The notes: generated by a model from the letters alone, not told the origin. DNA of 64,000 bases from Fibrobacter succinogenes (GCA_902776765.1 CACYRP010000036.1:1-64000), one strand, 5' to 3'; shown: positions 9,235 through 19,447, counted from the stretch's first letter. Program-made: numbers and translations.

Positions 9235-10385
9235 TCAAGTCTCCACTTGTTCAATTCGTTAGCCCAATCGTTAAACCAATCGCCATTTGAAATGCTTTGG
9301 TCCAAACGTTCTATAGCTTCGTTTTTATCGTAACGGCCGTTTCCCTTGACTTTGGCATTGATGCTAAAATAAGATTCACCATTGCAATTGGAACCGTCCA
9401 GCGTCAACGTCGTCGTGCAAGAAAGGCCAAGACTTTTTTCAATACATTCTACAGGCGATACGCTCAACTTTAACAAAAGACCGTTCGAGCAAGCGGCATT
9501 TCGCACCGGATACTTTGCAGAAATGCGTTCGAATACCAAACGACGTTGCGAAGCCGTTGCATCGGCGCCATTTTCATCTTGATAATAAAAAGCATACTGC
9601 GAACGGAAATCGTTATACTTCTGCTGAGCAGAATCAAAGGCCACCTTTACATCGCGACCAACATCCACTCCAAGTCCATGAAGCACATCTTCGACAGCCA
9701 GCGTACGCACGTAAATTTCGCGAGCCGTTTTAAATGCATTATTCTTAACAATCGGATGTTTCTGCTCTTCAAAAGTCTTGAGGGCAAGCGTGACGGAATC
9801 CTGCATGAGCGCAGCTTCCTTGACAAACGGTCTTGCCGCATCGGCGCGCTGCATACAGGCAATCACGCCGTATTTTCCAGACTGAGTCAACATCACGATA
9901 GGCTTTGCATCCTGGGCATTTTGCAAACGCGTAATCACTTGCGTTTTTGCCTCGAACGAAGACGAAAGCGTTTCATTGCCCGAAGCATCCACATTCGCCT
10001 GGCGAGTTTGTTCCGTCTGTGCAATAACAACGGACTGGATTTTAGCCGAGATTTCCTTTTGCGCAATCACTAAAGCGGAATTCGCATCAGTTGCAATTCC
10101 CATGCCACGCAAATCATCCGCATTCGGGCAAGCATAAGTCTGAAGCAAATCAGAAAGCGGCACTTGAGATTCAGCAGAAATCGACGTAACCGTCTCTGAA
10201 GCGCCCTCTTGCACGTTATCTTTTTGCGAAGGGGCCGTTTGCGCCGGCTCCATTTCATCATAAGCGTGCGATGCTCTCGCACGAATTTCATCAGCATTCA
10301 CGCTATGTTTGGCAGCAGAATTACTCCCCGCGCAACCCAAAAGCGAAACAAGACCGCCACAAAACAGTAACTTTAAAGTTTTCAT
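9231..10385 (-). CDS. LPP20-like lipoprotein
   Basis: 384 aa with lipobox LLGC (MKTLKLLFCGGLVSLLGC). Residues about 85-190 resemble the LPP20 lipoprotein domain: an Ala-rich helix ANSALVIAQKEISAKIQSV followed by strands ending YGVIACMQRADAA. The C-terminal half has four cysteines and is not recognised. LPP20 proteins are envelope lipoproteins, some tied to flagella or LPS machinery; no such role can be assigned here. Its first 48 residues resemble the 54-aa lipoprotein just upstream (10414-10578), suggesting partial duplication. It overlaps the TlpA-like gene by 4 bp. Confidence 0.7.
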   Translation of the reverse strand: MKTLKLLFCGGLVSLLGCAGSNSAAKHSVNADEIRARASHAYDEMEPAQTAPSQKDNVQEGASETVTSISAESQVPLSDLLQTYACPNADDLRGMGIATDANSALVIAQKEISAKIQSVVIAQTEQTRQANVDASGNETLSSSFEAKTQVITRLQNAQDAKPIVMLTQSGKYGVIACMQRADAARPFVKEAALMQDSVTLALKTFEEQKHPIVKNNAFKTAREIYVRTLAVEDVLHGLGVDVGRDVKVAFDSAQQKYNDFRSQYAFYYQDENGADATASQRRLVFERISAKYPVRNAACSNGLLLKLSVSPVECIEKSLGLSCTTTLTLDGSNCNGESYFSINAKVKGNGRYDKNEAIERLDQSISNGDWFNDWANELNKWRLE

Positions 10386-10413
10386 GTCGGTAAATATAGA
10401 TTTTTAAGGACGC

Positions 10414-10578
10414 TTAGCGATTCACCTGTTGATCGGCATCAAGTTCACTGTACGCCTTAGCGGCATTCGCACGAATTTCATCCGTATTGACATTATCCTG
10501 CTGCACGGACGGTTCGGAACTGGCACAACCGATAAGCGCAAGCATTCCTATACAAAAAAGAATTTTCAATGTTTTCAT
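10414..10578 (-). CDS. 54-aa small lipoprotein, truncated relative of the next gene
   Basis: Starting at the internal ATG (10578) the product is MKTLKILFCIGMLALIGC followed by about 36 residues ending DQQVNR. An upstream in-frame start would add 14 residues before the signal peptide and is rejected. Its leader and NTDEIRANAAKAYSELDADQ match the N-terminus of the LPP20-like protein (MKTLKLLFCGG, NADEIRARASHAYDEMEPAQ), then it stops. Either a real small lipoprotein or the remnant of a duplicated gene. It has a clean start, lipobox and stop. Confidence 0.55.
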   Translation of the reverse strand: MKTLKILFCIGMLALIGCASSEPSVQQDNVNTDEIRANAAKAYSELDADQQVNR

Positions 10579-10623
10579 GTACAGGAATATAGCATTTTTG
10601 ATGGTGAATAGACCACCCATTCT

Positions 10624-13600
10624 TTACTTCACGTTCACGCGTTTATAGCCAAGCCCGACTTTAACGACATACGCACCGCGCGTCGGCACCCTCACACGGG
10701 TTTCCTTGCGGTTCAGTTCACCCACAGAAAGCACCAGGCCCTTCATGTCCATAACCGCGTATTGCTTTGCCAAGCTCGGCAAGGATTCGAACATGACAAT
10801 TTCGAATTCGAACGGAGCAACCATTCGAACATGGAATGTCGGGTACGCGTATTCAGACATGTTGGAATCAGACGAAGAGGCGCTAGATTCAGGCTCTATA
10901 ACAAATTGGCTGGAACTAGAAGCCACCATAATGCTGCTAGAACTTGCAACAAGCCTATAAGAACTGCTGGAACTCGATGCAGGTCTTGCAGAACTGCTAG
11001 AGCTAGAAACCTCATTCTTTTTACTAGAACTCGAAGCGGGCTTCGACGAGCTACTAGACACAGCCTTGCTAGAGCTAGATTCTACCGGATCGTTCGGCGA
11101 ATCCTTAAGCGTAATTTTTACCGTTGTCAAGGTCGTATAATCTGGATAATTTACAAGATCCCGATCAGACAGTGAAACATCTAGCGAGAATGTATAACGG
11201 GATTCTTTTTCGTAGTCAAAATCACGTTTCGTTTTAATCAACCCTTTTTCGGTAATAGTAAACAAGTCGGCATCTCCGCTCACGACTTCAAATACGTTGT
11301 CGTTAAAATAACTGTATGAATCAGGATCTTCTGCATAAAGTTGACCGACCACAGAATTATACCCTTCATGTTCGTAGAAGAATAAGTTTAGACTTCCCGA
11401 AATAGAAGGTTTCTCATTCACATCAACGATGTTAATCGTTTTAATAAGTGAAGCAGACAAATTATCTGGATCCGTCACAGAAATCCGAACTTTATGAGAA
11501 TGCGCAAAAGATTCATAATCCAGTTTCGATTCATCTTTCACAACAAGGCAAAGTTTATATAAAGAACCATCTTGCTTGATTGTGGCATCAAACAATTGGC
11601 TTGCCTTCGTACTGTTCAAGTCGATAAATGAAGCCGTAAGCTCAGCAACTTGATTAACATCCTTATCTTCGACAACATAACAGGCTAATTCGTATCCCGC
11701 AGGTTTAATATTGTCGGCCGTATTTTCAGTAATATTGCAAGTATCGCGACCATCATCAACAATTCTGGGTGCATTCGGAGCATCCAAGATCATAATAGTC
11801 ACATCAGCAGAGGATATAAACGTATCATCTTCACCATCAGTTGCTATAACATGATATTCATAAACACTCTTCTCGCGGTAATCAAGATTTTTTGCCACCT
11901 TGATGTTACCATCACTATCAATAGTAAACGCATCGCTATTCTCTTCGGAACCGACAACTGGCGAAAGTGAGTAAATCGGCTTTACGCAAGACTCGCTAAA
12001 CTCGCCCTTGCAATCGTCATCCGCAACAGTGAGCGTTGCAACAATTTCGCCCATTTCAGCACTTTCTTTAACATTGTAAATCAAAGTTTCTTCTGCAAAT
12101 ACCGGAGGCTCAGGAACATTTGTAACATTAACGGTTACAGGAACGCGAGCGTCAAGAACTCCATCCGAAGCTACAACGCCGAAGGAATAGGAGTACTTTG
12201 CTTCGTAATCGAATGTTGCGTTTTCGCTGGTAGTGATTTCACCAGAATTTGGATTAATCACAAAAAAATCAGAATCTTCGCCATCAAGAGAATAAGTGAT
12301 TTCCGCATCTGCATCAGGATCCGAGCCCACAACGGAACCCAAAACCGTTTGGCCAGCATTTTCTGCAACCGTAAATTCGTAAGACGCATCTTCGAATATC
12401 GGCTTTTCGTTGACATCCGTAATATTAACTGTTACAGAAACGCGATCCTCAAGAATTCCATCCGAAGCCACAACTTCGAAAGAATAAGAAGACTTTGTTT
12501 CGTAATCGAAAGTTGAACCATCCCTAATAACAATTTCACCATTACTTGCATTAATATTGAACAGCGCAGCATCATCCCCATCAAGAGAAAAAGTAATGTT
12601 TGCATCGGCATCAGGATCGCCGGCAGCAACAAAGCCAAGAAAATTCGTTTCTTCAACATTTATATTTTCAACAATAGAATATACATATGAAGATTCATTA
12701 AATACAGGTTTTTCGTTAACATCGACAACCGCAATCTTAAATACTTTATCTTCATAAAGGTCTGGATTAAGAAGATTACCTTCATCATCTACACCGGCAT
12801 CACGCACACGCACTGTAATTTCATATTCACTTCGAGATTCGTAATCAAGAGCGGCAGCACCGTCCTTTAGCTGAATCTTACCATCGGAATTAATTTCAAA
12901 GATGCCGCTATCGTCACTGATAACAACCAATTCATTATTGTTATTTGCAAATTTATCCCTATCTTCAAATGTAATCGCATCCGTTGATACGGTTGCATTT
13001 TCTGCAATTTCAATAACGCCTGTAGTATTTGTAAAGTACGGTTTTTCGTTTAAATCACGCACTTCAATTCGGACAAACTTTTCAGTTTCGTTTGATTCTG
13101 TATCTTTTATAGTTAATTTAACATTAAAGACTGCGCCACCCTTATCGGCTTTGTATAAAGTTTCGTAATCCAAGTTTTGCTTTACAACAAAAACAAATTT
13201 ATTCAAAACAGGCATTAGATCATCATCAACTGACTGCGCTATTTCAAACAAATCTTGAGCGCAATTCGTTTCAGAGATACAATCATCCATATCCGTTATT
13301 GAAACGGATTGTGCAGCCACACCAGAAACCTCTTCATCATAGACGAAAAATTCACCAAAGCGTTCGCCAGAAGAAATATTTTCAGGAATCTCATAAGTTT
13401 TAGCAGGCAAAGATTCGTTCAACAAAGTCAAACCAGCAAGATAATTATCTATCCACTGCACTTGAATAAAAAGGTTATCGTTAACCAATCTTTTAGGATT
13501 AGAGGCATAGTCTATAAAAATCAGATGACCAGAATTAGATGTAACAAAAAGATGCCCCAAGCCGTCAACAGCCCCTTGATCCAGACGCCAACCTACACCT

Positions 13601-14661
13601 GGAGTTCTCGGCCCAGTAAGGTTTTCTTCTGTTTCTTCAAAGAAAAACTCGCGCATATTTATCGAAGCAACAACTTTTGCCTTGACTTCACCATTTTCAC
13701 GATAAGGCTGAATCTGTACAATTTTCGAGCCTCCAAAAACAAAGATGGTCTTGGAATACGGGTCATAAACACCGCCATGAGCACCTTCCAGCGAATCAAT
13801 CAAAACCTTAGTTCCAAGCTTTGTGATGAAACATTCACCAATTTCACCGCCAATTTCGGACTGGTTTTCTGAAGTCACATCCGTCCATGTCGTATCGGTA
13901 ATTACACCAAAATAAACATTTTTTAAACTGTTTTTTTGTCGTTCTTCTGTACAGCCCTTAGTTCCACCACCAGCTTCGCACCCTCCCCCAAAATAGTCAG
14001 AATAAGTAAAGAAAGCCGTGCCTTCACCGTCCCAAATTAGAGTTGTCAATTTTTTGTCTGTTTTTTTATCACTCCTTGGTTCAAGTTTCACCATATATCC
14101 CTTCGATGCAAGGCTATTGCTACTAAGATCAACCTTGGTCGAAAAACGGTACAAATATCCTGGAATACCGGTAGCCCAAAGGTTTCCGCCATAGAAGTCC
14201 ATCATCAAATGCCAAAAGCCTTCCGAATTCTGCGATGATTGCGAGAAAGACGTTTTCACAAGACACGTGCCACCATCAGCCTTTGCAGTCTTATTGACCT
14301 TATAAATCGGCCTTCCCTGACCAGCCACCAGCAAGTCGCCATCAGGGTGAAACACGATGCCATCAGAGCCCGCAATGCCGTCTTCGACCGCACAAAGTGT
14401 ACCCTTGCTCTCCGTGTTTACCATCAGATTGCCAGCACCATCGTACATGTAGTCGATGCTTTTTATGCGGTCGCTTTGTTCGTACTTGGTGTAAAATAAC
14501 GTTCCTTTAATTGCAGTATGCGGCGTAATATCGCCAACCTGCAGGATCCAAACACCGGTCTCCGGGTTTTGAGGGGCATCATATTGTTGCCCCGCAGCAA
14601 ACGAAGCGAACCCGGCTAAGACCAAAACGAGAGTTTTAAAACACAACCTATTAAACCGCAT
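10624..14661 (-). CDS. Giant secreted cadherin-repeat protein with C-terminal sorting-like domain
   Basis: 1345 aa with signal peptide (LVLAGFASFAAG). Residues about 25-430 contain short Gly/Asp-rich strand repeats typical of a beta-propeller (DGIVFHPDGDLLVAG, GHLFVTSNSGHLIFID). About seven cadherin-like repeats follow (about 430-1200), each with an ENA or EN turn, a DPDAD-type calcium motif, LDYE or FDYE, and DVNEKP linkers; repeats 3 and 4 are close copies. A Ser-rich linker (about 1205-1275) leads to a final about 68-residue domain (AVMDMKGLVLSVGEL...GAYVVKVGLGYKRV) shared with the fibro-slime protein upstream. This resembles type IX secretion C-terminal sorting domains, by inference only. 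Likely a calcium-stabilised surface adhesin. Confidence 0.8.
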   Translation of the reverse strand: MRFNRLCFKTLVLVLAGFASFAAGQQYDAPQNPETGVWILQVGDITPHTAIKGTLFYTKYEQSDRIKSIDYMYDGAGNLMVNTESKGTLCAVEDGIAGSDGIVFHPDGDLLVAGQGRPIYKVNKTAKADGGTCLVKTSFSQSSQNSEGFWHLMMDFYGGNLWATGIPGYLYRFSTKVDLSSNSLASKGYMVKLEPRSDKKTDKKLTTLIWDGEGTAFFTYSDYFGGGCEAGGGTKGCTEERQKNSLKNVYFGVITDTTWTDVTSENQSEIGGEIGECFITKLGTKVLIDSLEGAHGGVYDPYSKTIFVFGGSKIVQIQPYRENGEVKAKVVASINMREFFFEETEENLTGPRTPGVGWRLDQGAVDGLGHLFVTSNSGHLIFIDYASNPKRLVNDNLFIQVQWIDNYLAGLTLLNESLPAKTYEIPENISSGERFGEFFVYDEEVSGVAAQSVSITDMDDCISETNCAQDLFEIAQSVDDDLMPVLNKFVFVVKQNLDYETLYKADKGGAVFNVKLTIKDTESNETEKFVRIEVRDLNEKPYFTNTTGVIEIAENATVSTDAITFEDRDKFANNNNELVVISDDSGIFEINSDGKIQLKDGAAALDYESRSEYEITVRVRDAGVDDEGNLLNPDLYEDKVFKIAVVDVNEKPVFNESSYVYSIVENINVEETNFLGFVAAGDPDADANITFSLDGDDAALFNINASNGEIVIRDGSTFDYETKSSYSFEVVASDGILEDRVSVTVNITDVNEKPIFEDASYEFTVAENAGQTVLGSVVGSDPDADAEITYSLDGEDSDFFVINPNSGEITTSENATFDYEAKYSYSFGVVASDGVLDARVPVTVNVTNVPEPPVFAEETLIYNVKESAEMGEIVATLTVADDDCKGEFSESCVKPIYSLSPVVGSEENSDAFTIDSDGNIKVAKNLDYREKSVYEYHVIATDGEDDTFISSADVTIMILDAPNAPRIVDDGRDTCNITENTADNIKPAGYELACYVVEDKDVNQVAELTASFIDLNSTKASQLFDATIKQDGSLYKLCLVVKDESKLDYESFAHSHKVRISVTDPDNLSASLIKTINIVDVNEKPSISGSLNLFFYEHEGYNSVVGQLYAEDPDSYSYFNDNVFEVVSGDADLFTITEKGLIKTKRDFDYEKESRYTFSLDVSLSDRDLVNYPDYTTLTTVKITLKDSPNDPVESSSSKAVSSSSSKPASSSSKKNEVSSSSSSARPASSSSSSYRLVASSSSIMVASSSSQFVIEPESSASSSDSNMSEYAYPTFHVRMVAPFEFEIVMFESLPSLAKQYAVMDMKGLVLSVGELNRKETRVRVPTRGAYVVKVGLGYKRVNVK

Positions 14662-14675
14662 ATTTCATTCCATTT

Positions 14676-17357
14676 TTATCGAACATCCACTCGCTTGTAA
14701 CCAAGCCCGACTTTAACAACGTATGCGCCAAGAGTAGGAACTTTCACGCGCGTTTGATTATCGCCGAGTTCGCCCACAGAAAGCACTTGGCCCTTCATGT
14801 CCATAACCGCATATTGCTTGGCAAGGCTCGGCACAGATTCGCCCATGACAATTTCAAATTCGAACGGAGCAACCAATTTCACGCGGAACATGGGCCTGTC
14901 ACTAGAGTTCGAAGAACCGCTAGAACCTGGCTTCGCATCTTTATTGCTTGAGCTGGATTTTGAAGAATCTTGACTCGAACTAGACTTGGAATCCTTATTT
15001 GCGCTAGAACTTGATTTAGAATCTTTGTTTGCGCTAGAGGAACTTTTAGCTTCGACAGTCGAGCCAGAAACAACAACCTCAATAGCCCTTTGACTAGAAC
15101 CTATTTTAACAACAAGATAGTACTTGCCGTTCTGCAAGAAATCCTTCAAGCGTTCTTTTTTGATTATCGGTTGTGACGGATTCGTAACATCGATACCTCC
15201 ATTATATTGTACCGGTGCCGCAGCAAATTTTTCTTCGGAAATCAGAGTTTTACTAGCATCCGAGCCAGCGATGTCCGTTGTGAACAGATAAGAAATTCTA
15301 AGACCAGCATCAGTAATTTCATTACCACAATATTTTTTGCTTCCACCTAAAACAGCTGCGCAAGAACCATCACCAGATCGTGTATAGCAAAGTTCATAAT
15401 GGCTGTTTCCAGAAGAATCCGTTCCAACGTCCCACTCAATACCAGTTGATTGAACCATGAATATATTCGTCTTGATTCGAACATTACTCATTGCCGTACG
15501 GCGGTCGCAGAAGAAGATATCTATGTTATAATTTTTCCCGACAACACCATCGGGCATGAAATAATCAAGATCCACAAAGCCTGGAGCCGCAAGGTGTGTT
15601 CCACCAAGATCTACAGCAAGTTTGTTGTTAATGAATACCCAAATATCGTCATCACCGCGGAAGTTGAACTTTAATCCATGCTTAAAGCGAAAATTGGCGT
15701 GAGATTCAAAACAGAAATGTTGATTTCGACCACCTTTGCTCCCGACAACTTCAGATGTCCAACGCGGATTACCGCTAGCCGTGGTAGAATAAGATTCTGT
15801 TCCATCCACATATAAAGGCCACCCTGCAGGAGCTTCATTGGGGCAAGACCAGCCAAATACACAACTTATTGAGGGGTCACGTGTTTTGAAGAAATCTTCA
15901 GTATTATCACCATCTGCAAAAAGCCCTTCGCAATCAGATCCTCCTTTCCAACCAGGACCACTACAGGCGACATCGATTTTAGGCATCCCAGTTGTGGCAT
16001 CTAATTCACGAAGTGCCGAGCCCCAAAATACAGGGCCCTGGGCTGTTCTTTTTACACGAGCAGCAGTAAGCGGTTTTTGATTAGGGTCTGCTTCGAGAAT
16101 ATTCCTCTCATCTGTAGATTCTACAGGATAAAAGCCCCCTTGAACACTTAGCCCTCTACTCGTGTAATAGTCTGAGTCGAATTCCCACTTGCCATCCAAA
16201 GATTGCGTAAAGGGCATATCAAAGCAACTTTTTTCGTTCACGCCCGGAGTCGCGGTAAACATGGCCGCAAAAGCTTCATCGGCCTGAGAGCCGAAGCATT
16301 TCCGCCCTTTTGCGGTAAGTTTCATTCTACCATTTTCGTCAAGAGTCGATTCCACCATTCCTTTAGTCACACCAATACAAGGCATTTCATCAGAAGCAGA
16401 GGACACAACAGGATACTTTACATTCGAGTAAAAGCAAGCATTTGCACGAGGAACACCTGCTCGATAATTGTCACACGAAAAAGCACCATGCAAGCTAGCA
16501 TCAGTATCATAAATGATAGCCGCCAAATTATAGGAGCAAACGCCATAAACATCGGGACGGGAACTGAACCAACCGTTGCTTGTATTATTTGAAATTTCCT
16601 CCAGTTTATCTTTGTCAGCCACGAAATAGATTTCATTAGATTCACTAAACTGAGAAAACATTTCATTCAACGGAATTGGCGTTGCGGAATTTGTTTCCCA
16701 TGTTCCATTTTTCCCGATAGCTTCTTTATACGGAGATTCATCATCATCTTTATGGATAAGGACGCTGGTTGGAAGTTTTTCATCAATATAACGTCTATAA
16801 TACCACCCACAATTTTCGCTGACATACAAATCACGGTCTTTGCCATCTTCGTTAATCAAAGCCGTTGAACTTTTCCAAGTCATATCATTAGGCAAGAACA
16901 CGTAAAAGTCTTTGACAACAGGCTTTGATGTTGTCATATAAAGCTGTCCCGTTTTTTTCACATCGGGATATTCCTGAATCCAAACTTCAGTCGCATTTCC
17001 AAAAGACGCACAAGTAAAGCCTTCGGTTTTCGGCTTTGTCGGACTAACATTAACGCCTTTCGTGGTAACACATTTCTGGCAGTAAGTGTATTTATCCCTA
17101 TTGAAATAGAAACTCGTATCAACAACAGCTTTATTGGATATCGTAAATGAAATCCAACCATCGGCGTCAGCTTCAGGGAGAGGCAATGCCGTACTGTCCA
17201 TTATGACATAAGCTTGTACCCAATCACTAGGAAGCTTAAAGTTTATTTTAGGAGAACAGGTTGTTCCATCAGAACGGACCAAATCCGCCCATGCACTTTG
17301 CAACCCCGCAAAGAGAACGACAAGAGCAAAGACCAAACCAAAATAACGCGATTTCAT
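14676..17357 (-). CDS. Fibro-slime domain surface protein
   Basis: 893 aa with signal peptide (ALVVLFAGLQSAWA). The fibro-slime domain, a PA14-like fold, covers about residues 470-640: the diagnostic motif GDDDIWVFINNKLAVDLGG, then GKNYNIDIFFCDRR and RIKTNIFM. Upstream is a Cys-rich region of unknown fold. A linker of SSSANKDSK repeats leads to the same about 70-residue C-terminal domain as the cadherin protein (AVMDMKGQVLSVGEL, VVKVGLGYKRVDVR). Fibro-slime proteins are among cellulose-binding envelope proteins of Fibrobacter succinogenes, so adhesion to cellulose is a reasonable inference. It lies 14 bp before the cadherin gene and 10 bp after the PEGA protein gene, so the three look like one transcript. 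Confidence 0.88.
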   Translation of the reverse strand: MKSRYFGLVFALVVLFAGLQSAWADLVRSDGTTCSPKINFKLPSDWVQAYVIMDSTALPLPEADADGWISFTISNKAVVDTSFYFNRDKYTYCQKCVTTKGVNVSPTKPKTEGFTCASFGNATEVWIQEYPDVKKTGQLYMTTSKPVVKDFYVFLPNDMTWKSSTALINEDGKDRDLYVSENCGWYYRRYIDEKLPTSVLIHKDDDESPYKEAIGKNGTWETNSATPIPLNEMFSQFSESNEIYFVADKDKLEEISNNTSNGWFSSRPDVYGVCSYNLAAIIYDTDASLHGAFSCDNYRAGVPRANACFYSNVKYPVVSSASDEMPCIGVTKGMVESTLDENGRMKLTAKGRKCFGSQADEAFAAMFTATPGVNEKSCFDMPFTQSLDGKWEFDSDYYTSRGLSVQGGFYPVESTDERNILEADPNQKPLTAARVKRTAQGPVFWGSALRELDATTGMPKIDVACSGPGWKGGSDCEGLFADGDNTEDFFKTRDPSISCVFGWSCPNEAPAGWPLYVDGTESYSTTASGNPRWTSEVVGSKGGRNQHFCFESHANFRFKHGLKFNFRGDDDIWVFINNKLAVDLGGTHLAAPGFVDLDYFMPDGVVGKNYNIDIFFCDRRTAMSNVRIKTNIFMVQSTGIEWDVGTDSSGNSHYELCYTRSGDGSCAAVLGGSKKYCGNEITDAGLRISYLFTTDIAGSDASKTLISEEKFAAAPVQYNGGIDVTNPSQPIIKKERLKDFLQNGKYYLVVKIGSSQRAIEVVVSGSTVEAKSSSSANKDSKSSSSANKDSKSSSSQDSSKSSSSNKDAKPGSSGSSNSSDRPMFRVKLVAPFEFEIVMGESVPSLAKQYAVMDMKGQVLSVGELGDNQTRVKVPTLGAYVVKVGLGYKRVDVR

Positions 17358-17367
17358 CCTATCTCCC

Positions 17368-19356
17368 CTACAAGAACCAATAAATTACATTCAACTGACC
17401 TTGCCATGTTTTCGGGGAATCCTCGCCATCACTGATGCGCGTGAGGCCGAGTACAAATCGTAAATTAAAATCTAGGATAGACTTGCCTATGTTTCGCTTG
17501 ACGCCAAAACCTGTTGCAAGATCAAATTCGACCGCGCTAAAATCACCGTTCTGTTCGTAAGTCTGTGCTCCGTAAATATCAGCGACATCGACTTTGCTTT
17601 TGGCAAAGACATTAAACGAAAGCATGGGACCCGCTTCGAAGTAAAGCTCTTTGGGAATCGAGACGCGAGCGAGTACAGGAATGTCGATATTCAACTGTTT
17701 TACGTTATATTCAATTTTCAAATCGGATTTTTGCTTTACGTGATCATTGGTAAGAAGAACAGATAAATTCGTTTTACCGGAGCCTTGCCTTAAGGCAAGC
17801 GTGAAATCGCCATGCACGCTAAAATACGGCGATACAATGAACAAGCCGCTCATACCAGCCTTGAACCCGATACCCCAGAAATTATTCAGGAGGTCATCGG
17901 AGCCATTCACGGACACATTGAATTCGGAGCGATGCTTTATATTTTTCAATCCGAAATTCGTGCTATGGAAATCATTGTAGAAGAGACCTGCGGTAACGCC
18001 ACCCCAGAAGCGCTTAGCACTGGAAGCAACTTCAGCAGTCGCAGAATCCTTGACTGTATCCGCAGGAACTTTTGCGCTATCCAGTTCGGCCTTGGCAGAA
18101 TCGGCTTTGGGGAGAGGTTCTTCCACTTGCGGTTCGATGACAGGTTGGCTGTTTACATCGAAGGTCGTCTTTGTAACTTCGTGCCATTTTACACTCACAG
18201 GGACTTCCCTGCGAACGCTATCATACTCGACCTCAATCTTAGAACACAGCGGGACCACGCCCGAGAAAGGCGTTGTACCCACAACGCTATCGTTCACGAT
18301 TACAGGTAAAGCCAACGGTTCACCATTCTTTACAGCATCCAGTTCGAGAGCGCCAATACCGTGTTTCATGGAATCAGCAATTGTTTTTGTTTCTCCCTTT
18401 TGCAAAGCGATGTTGAGTTCGATGGGGTCGTAGCAAATGTGCGATATGCGAACGGCGTAAATTCCCGGCACAAGTTCATTCTTGCCCGGATTCGCTCTCT
18501 TTTCGTTAATCGTTACAGCTACGGGAGATTTTTTCTGGAACTCTTCCGATATCTGAGGAACCACGTCGATAATGCCGATGTTCGGCGTAAGGTTCAGCTT
18601 TATGATTTGCCCATTTTCACTGATATTGACCAACGTGTCTAAATCGAGGAATCTTTCTTTTGAAACCAGGAGCCTATGTTCGCCGACTTCGAGCTGGATT
18701 TTGCACGGCGTACTAGTGCATTGCGGGTAGGCCTTGCCGTCAAATGTCGGAATGGCGCCAACAGGTTCTGTTTGGACTTCGACAATGAATTTTTTTGAAC
18801 CTTGGAAAGAGAAGGTGGCGTTATTGCTAACATACCCGACGCCGTTCAAAGCGTTATCGCGGGCTTTCCTGAAAAATGAGGGAGCATTTTCCTTGATGAT
18901 TTTTTCGATATCATCGACCGTTTCGCCGCGACCAGCAAAGCTTGCAATGAGCTTGCTGCTTGCGGTTTCGTAAAGTTCGGCGCTAATCGCCAAAGATTTT
19001 CCGAATTGCGAAATGCGGGCCTGGGCCACGTAATCAGCGGCGATGTTTTTACCGGTCTCGGCAAGGCAACTGCCTTCGCATTCTTCGATAGTCTTCCCTG
19101 GCGGCAACATGACGTTGATGTTTTCGCGCGTCATGATAGTCCAGTTCTGTTCGGCCGGGAGAATGTAAACCGCCTGCCCTCTCAGGATGTCCGTCAAATA
19201 AAGTTTTTCTTGCCTTGTGAGCAAGTCATTTGGGGAAAGAGTCTCTAGCACGGCCATGTATTTTGCAAAGGCGAAACATGGGACGAGCAAAAGGAAAGCT
19301 AAAGCAATGGCACAATTTTTCACCGAATCTAACCTGTTTTTTAAATACTTTCGCAA
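17368..19356 (-). CDS. PEGA-domain outer-membrane beta-barrel protein
   Basis: 662 aa with signal peptide (IALAFLLLVPCFAFA). Residues about 32-165 resemble the CsgG/TolB-type nucleotide-binding-like fold seen in outer-membrane assembly lipoproteins (LSPNDLLTRQEKLYLTD, VAQARISQFGKSLAISAELYE). Two or three PEGA-like beta modules follow (about 185-400: VQTEPVGAIPTFDGKAYP, CKIQLEVGEHRLLVSK). After a charged Pro/Ala linker, residues about 450-662 look like an eight-stranded barrel of the OMP beta-barrel class ending in aromatic YWFL. It is first in the putative operon with the fibro-slime and cadherin proteins and could anchor or export them; that role is inferred from position only. Confidence 0.7.
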   Translation of the reverse strand: MRKYLKNRLDSVKNCAIALAFLLLVPCFAFAKYMAVLETLSPNDLLTRQEKLYLTDILRGQAVYILPAEQNWTIMTRENINVMLPPGKTIEECEGSCLAETGKNIAADYVAQARISQFGKSLAISAELYETASSKLIASFAGRGETVDDIEKIIKENAPSFFRKARDNALNGVGYVSNNATFSFQGSKKFIVEVQTEPVGAIPTFDGKAYPQCTSTPCKIQLEVGEHRLLVSKERFLDLDTLVNISENGQIIKLNLTPNIGIIDVVPQISEEFQKKSPVAVTINEKRANPGKNELVPGIYAVRISHICYDPIELNIALQKGETKTIADSMKHGIGALELDAVKNGEPLALPVIVNDSVVGTTPFSGVVPLCSKIEVEYDSVRREVPVSVKWHEVTKTTFDVNSQPVIEPQVEEPLPKADSAKAELDSAKVPADTVKDSATAEVASSAKRFWGGVTAGLFYNDFHSTNFGLKNIKHRSEFNVSVNGSDDLLNNFWGIGFKAGMSGLFIVSPYFSVHGDFTLALRQGSGKTNLSVLLTNDHVKQKSDLKIEYNVKQLNIDIPVLARVSIPKELYFEAGPMLSFNVFAKSKVDVADIYGAQTYEQNGDFSAVEFDLATGFGVKRNIGKSILDFNLRFVLGLTRISDGEDSPKTWQGQLNVIYWFL

Positions 19357-19412
19357 AAACTAAAAAAATATTACAAATCGGGAAAGGGATAAAAAGCATT
19401 TAAAGAGAATCA

Positions 19413-19447
19413 AAATAAAAAAGGACCCGCCCCAATTGGGACAGGTC
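19413..19447 (-). terminator. Terminator downstream of rplY
   Basis: On the minus strand a 10-bp stem (GACCTGTCCC / GGGGCGGGTC, two wobbles) with an AATT loop is followed by CTTTTTTATTTTG, 30 bp past the rplY stop. Confidence 0.85.
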
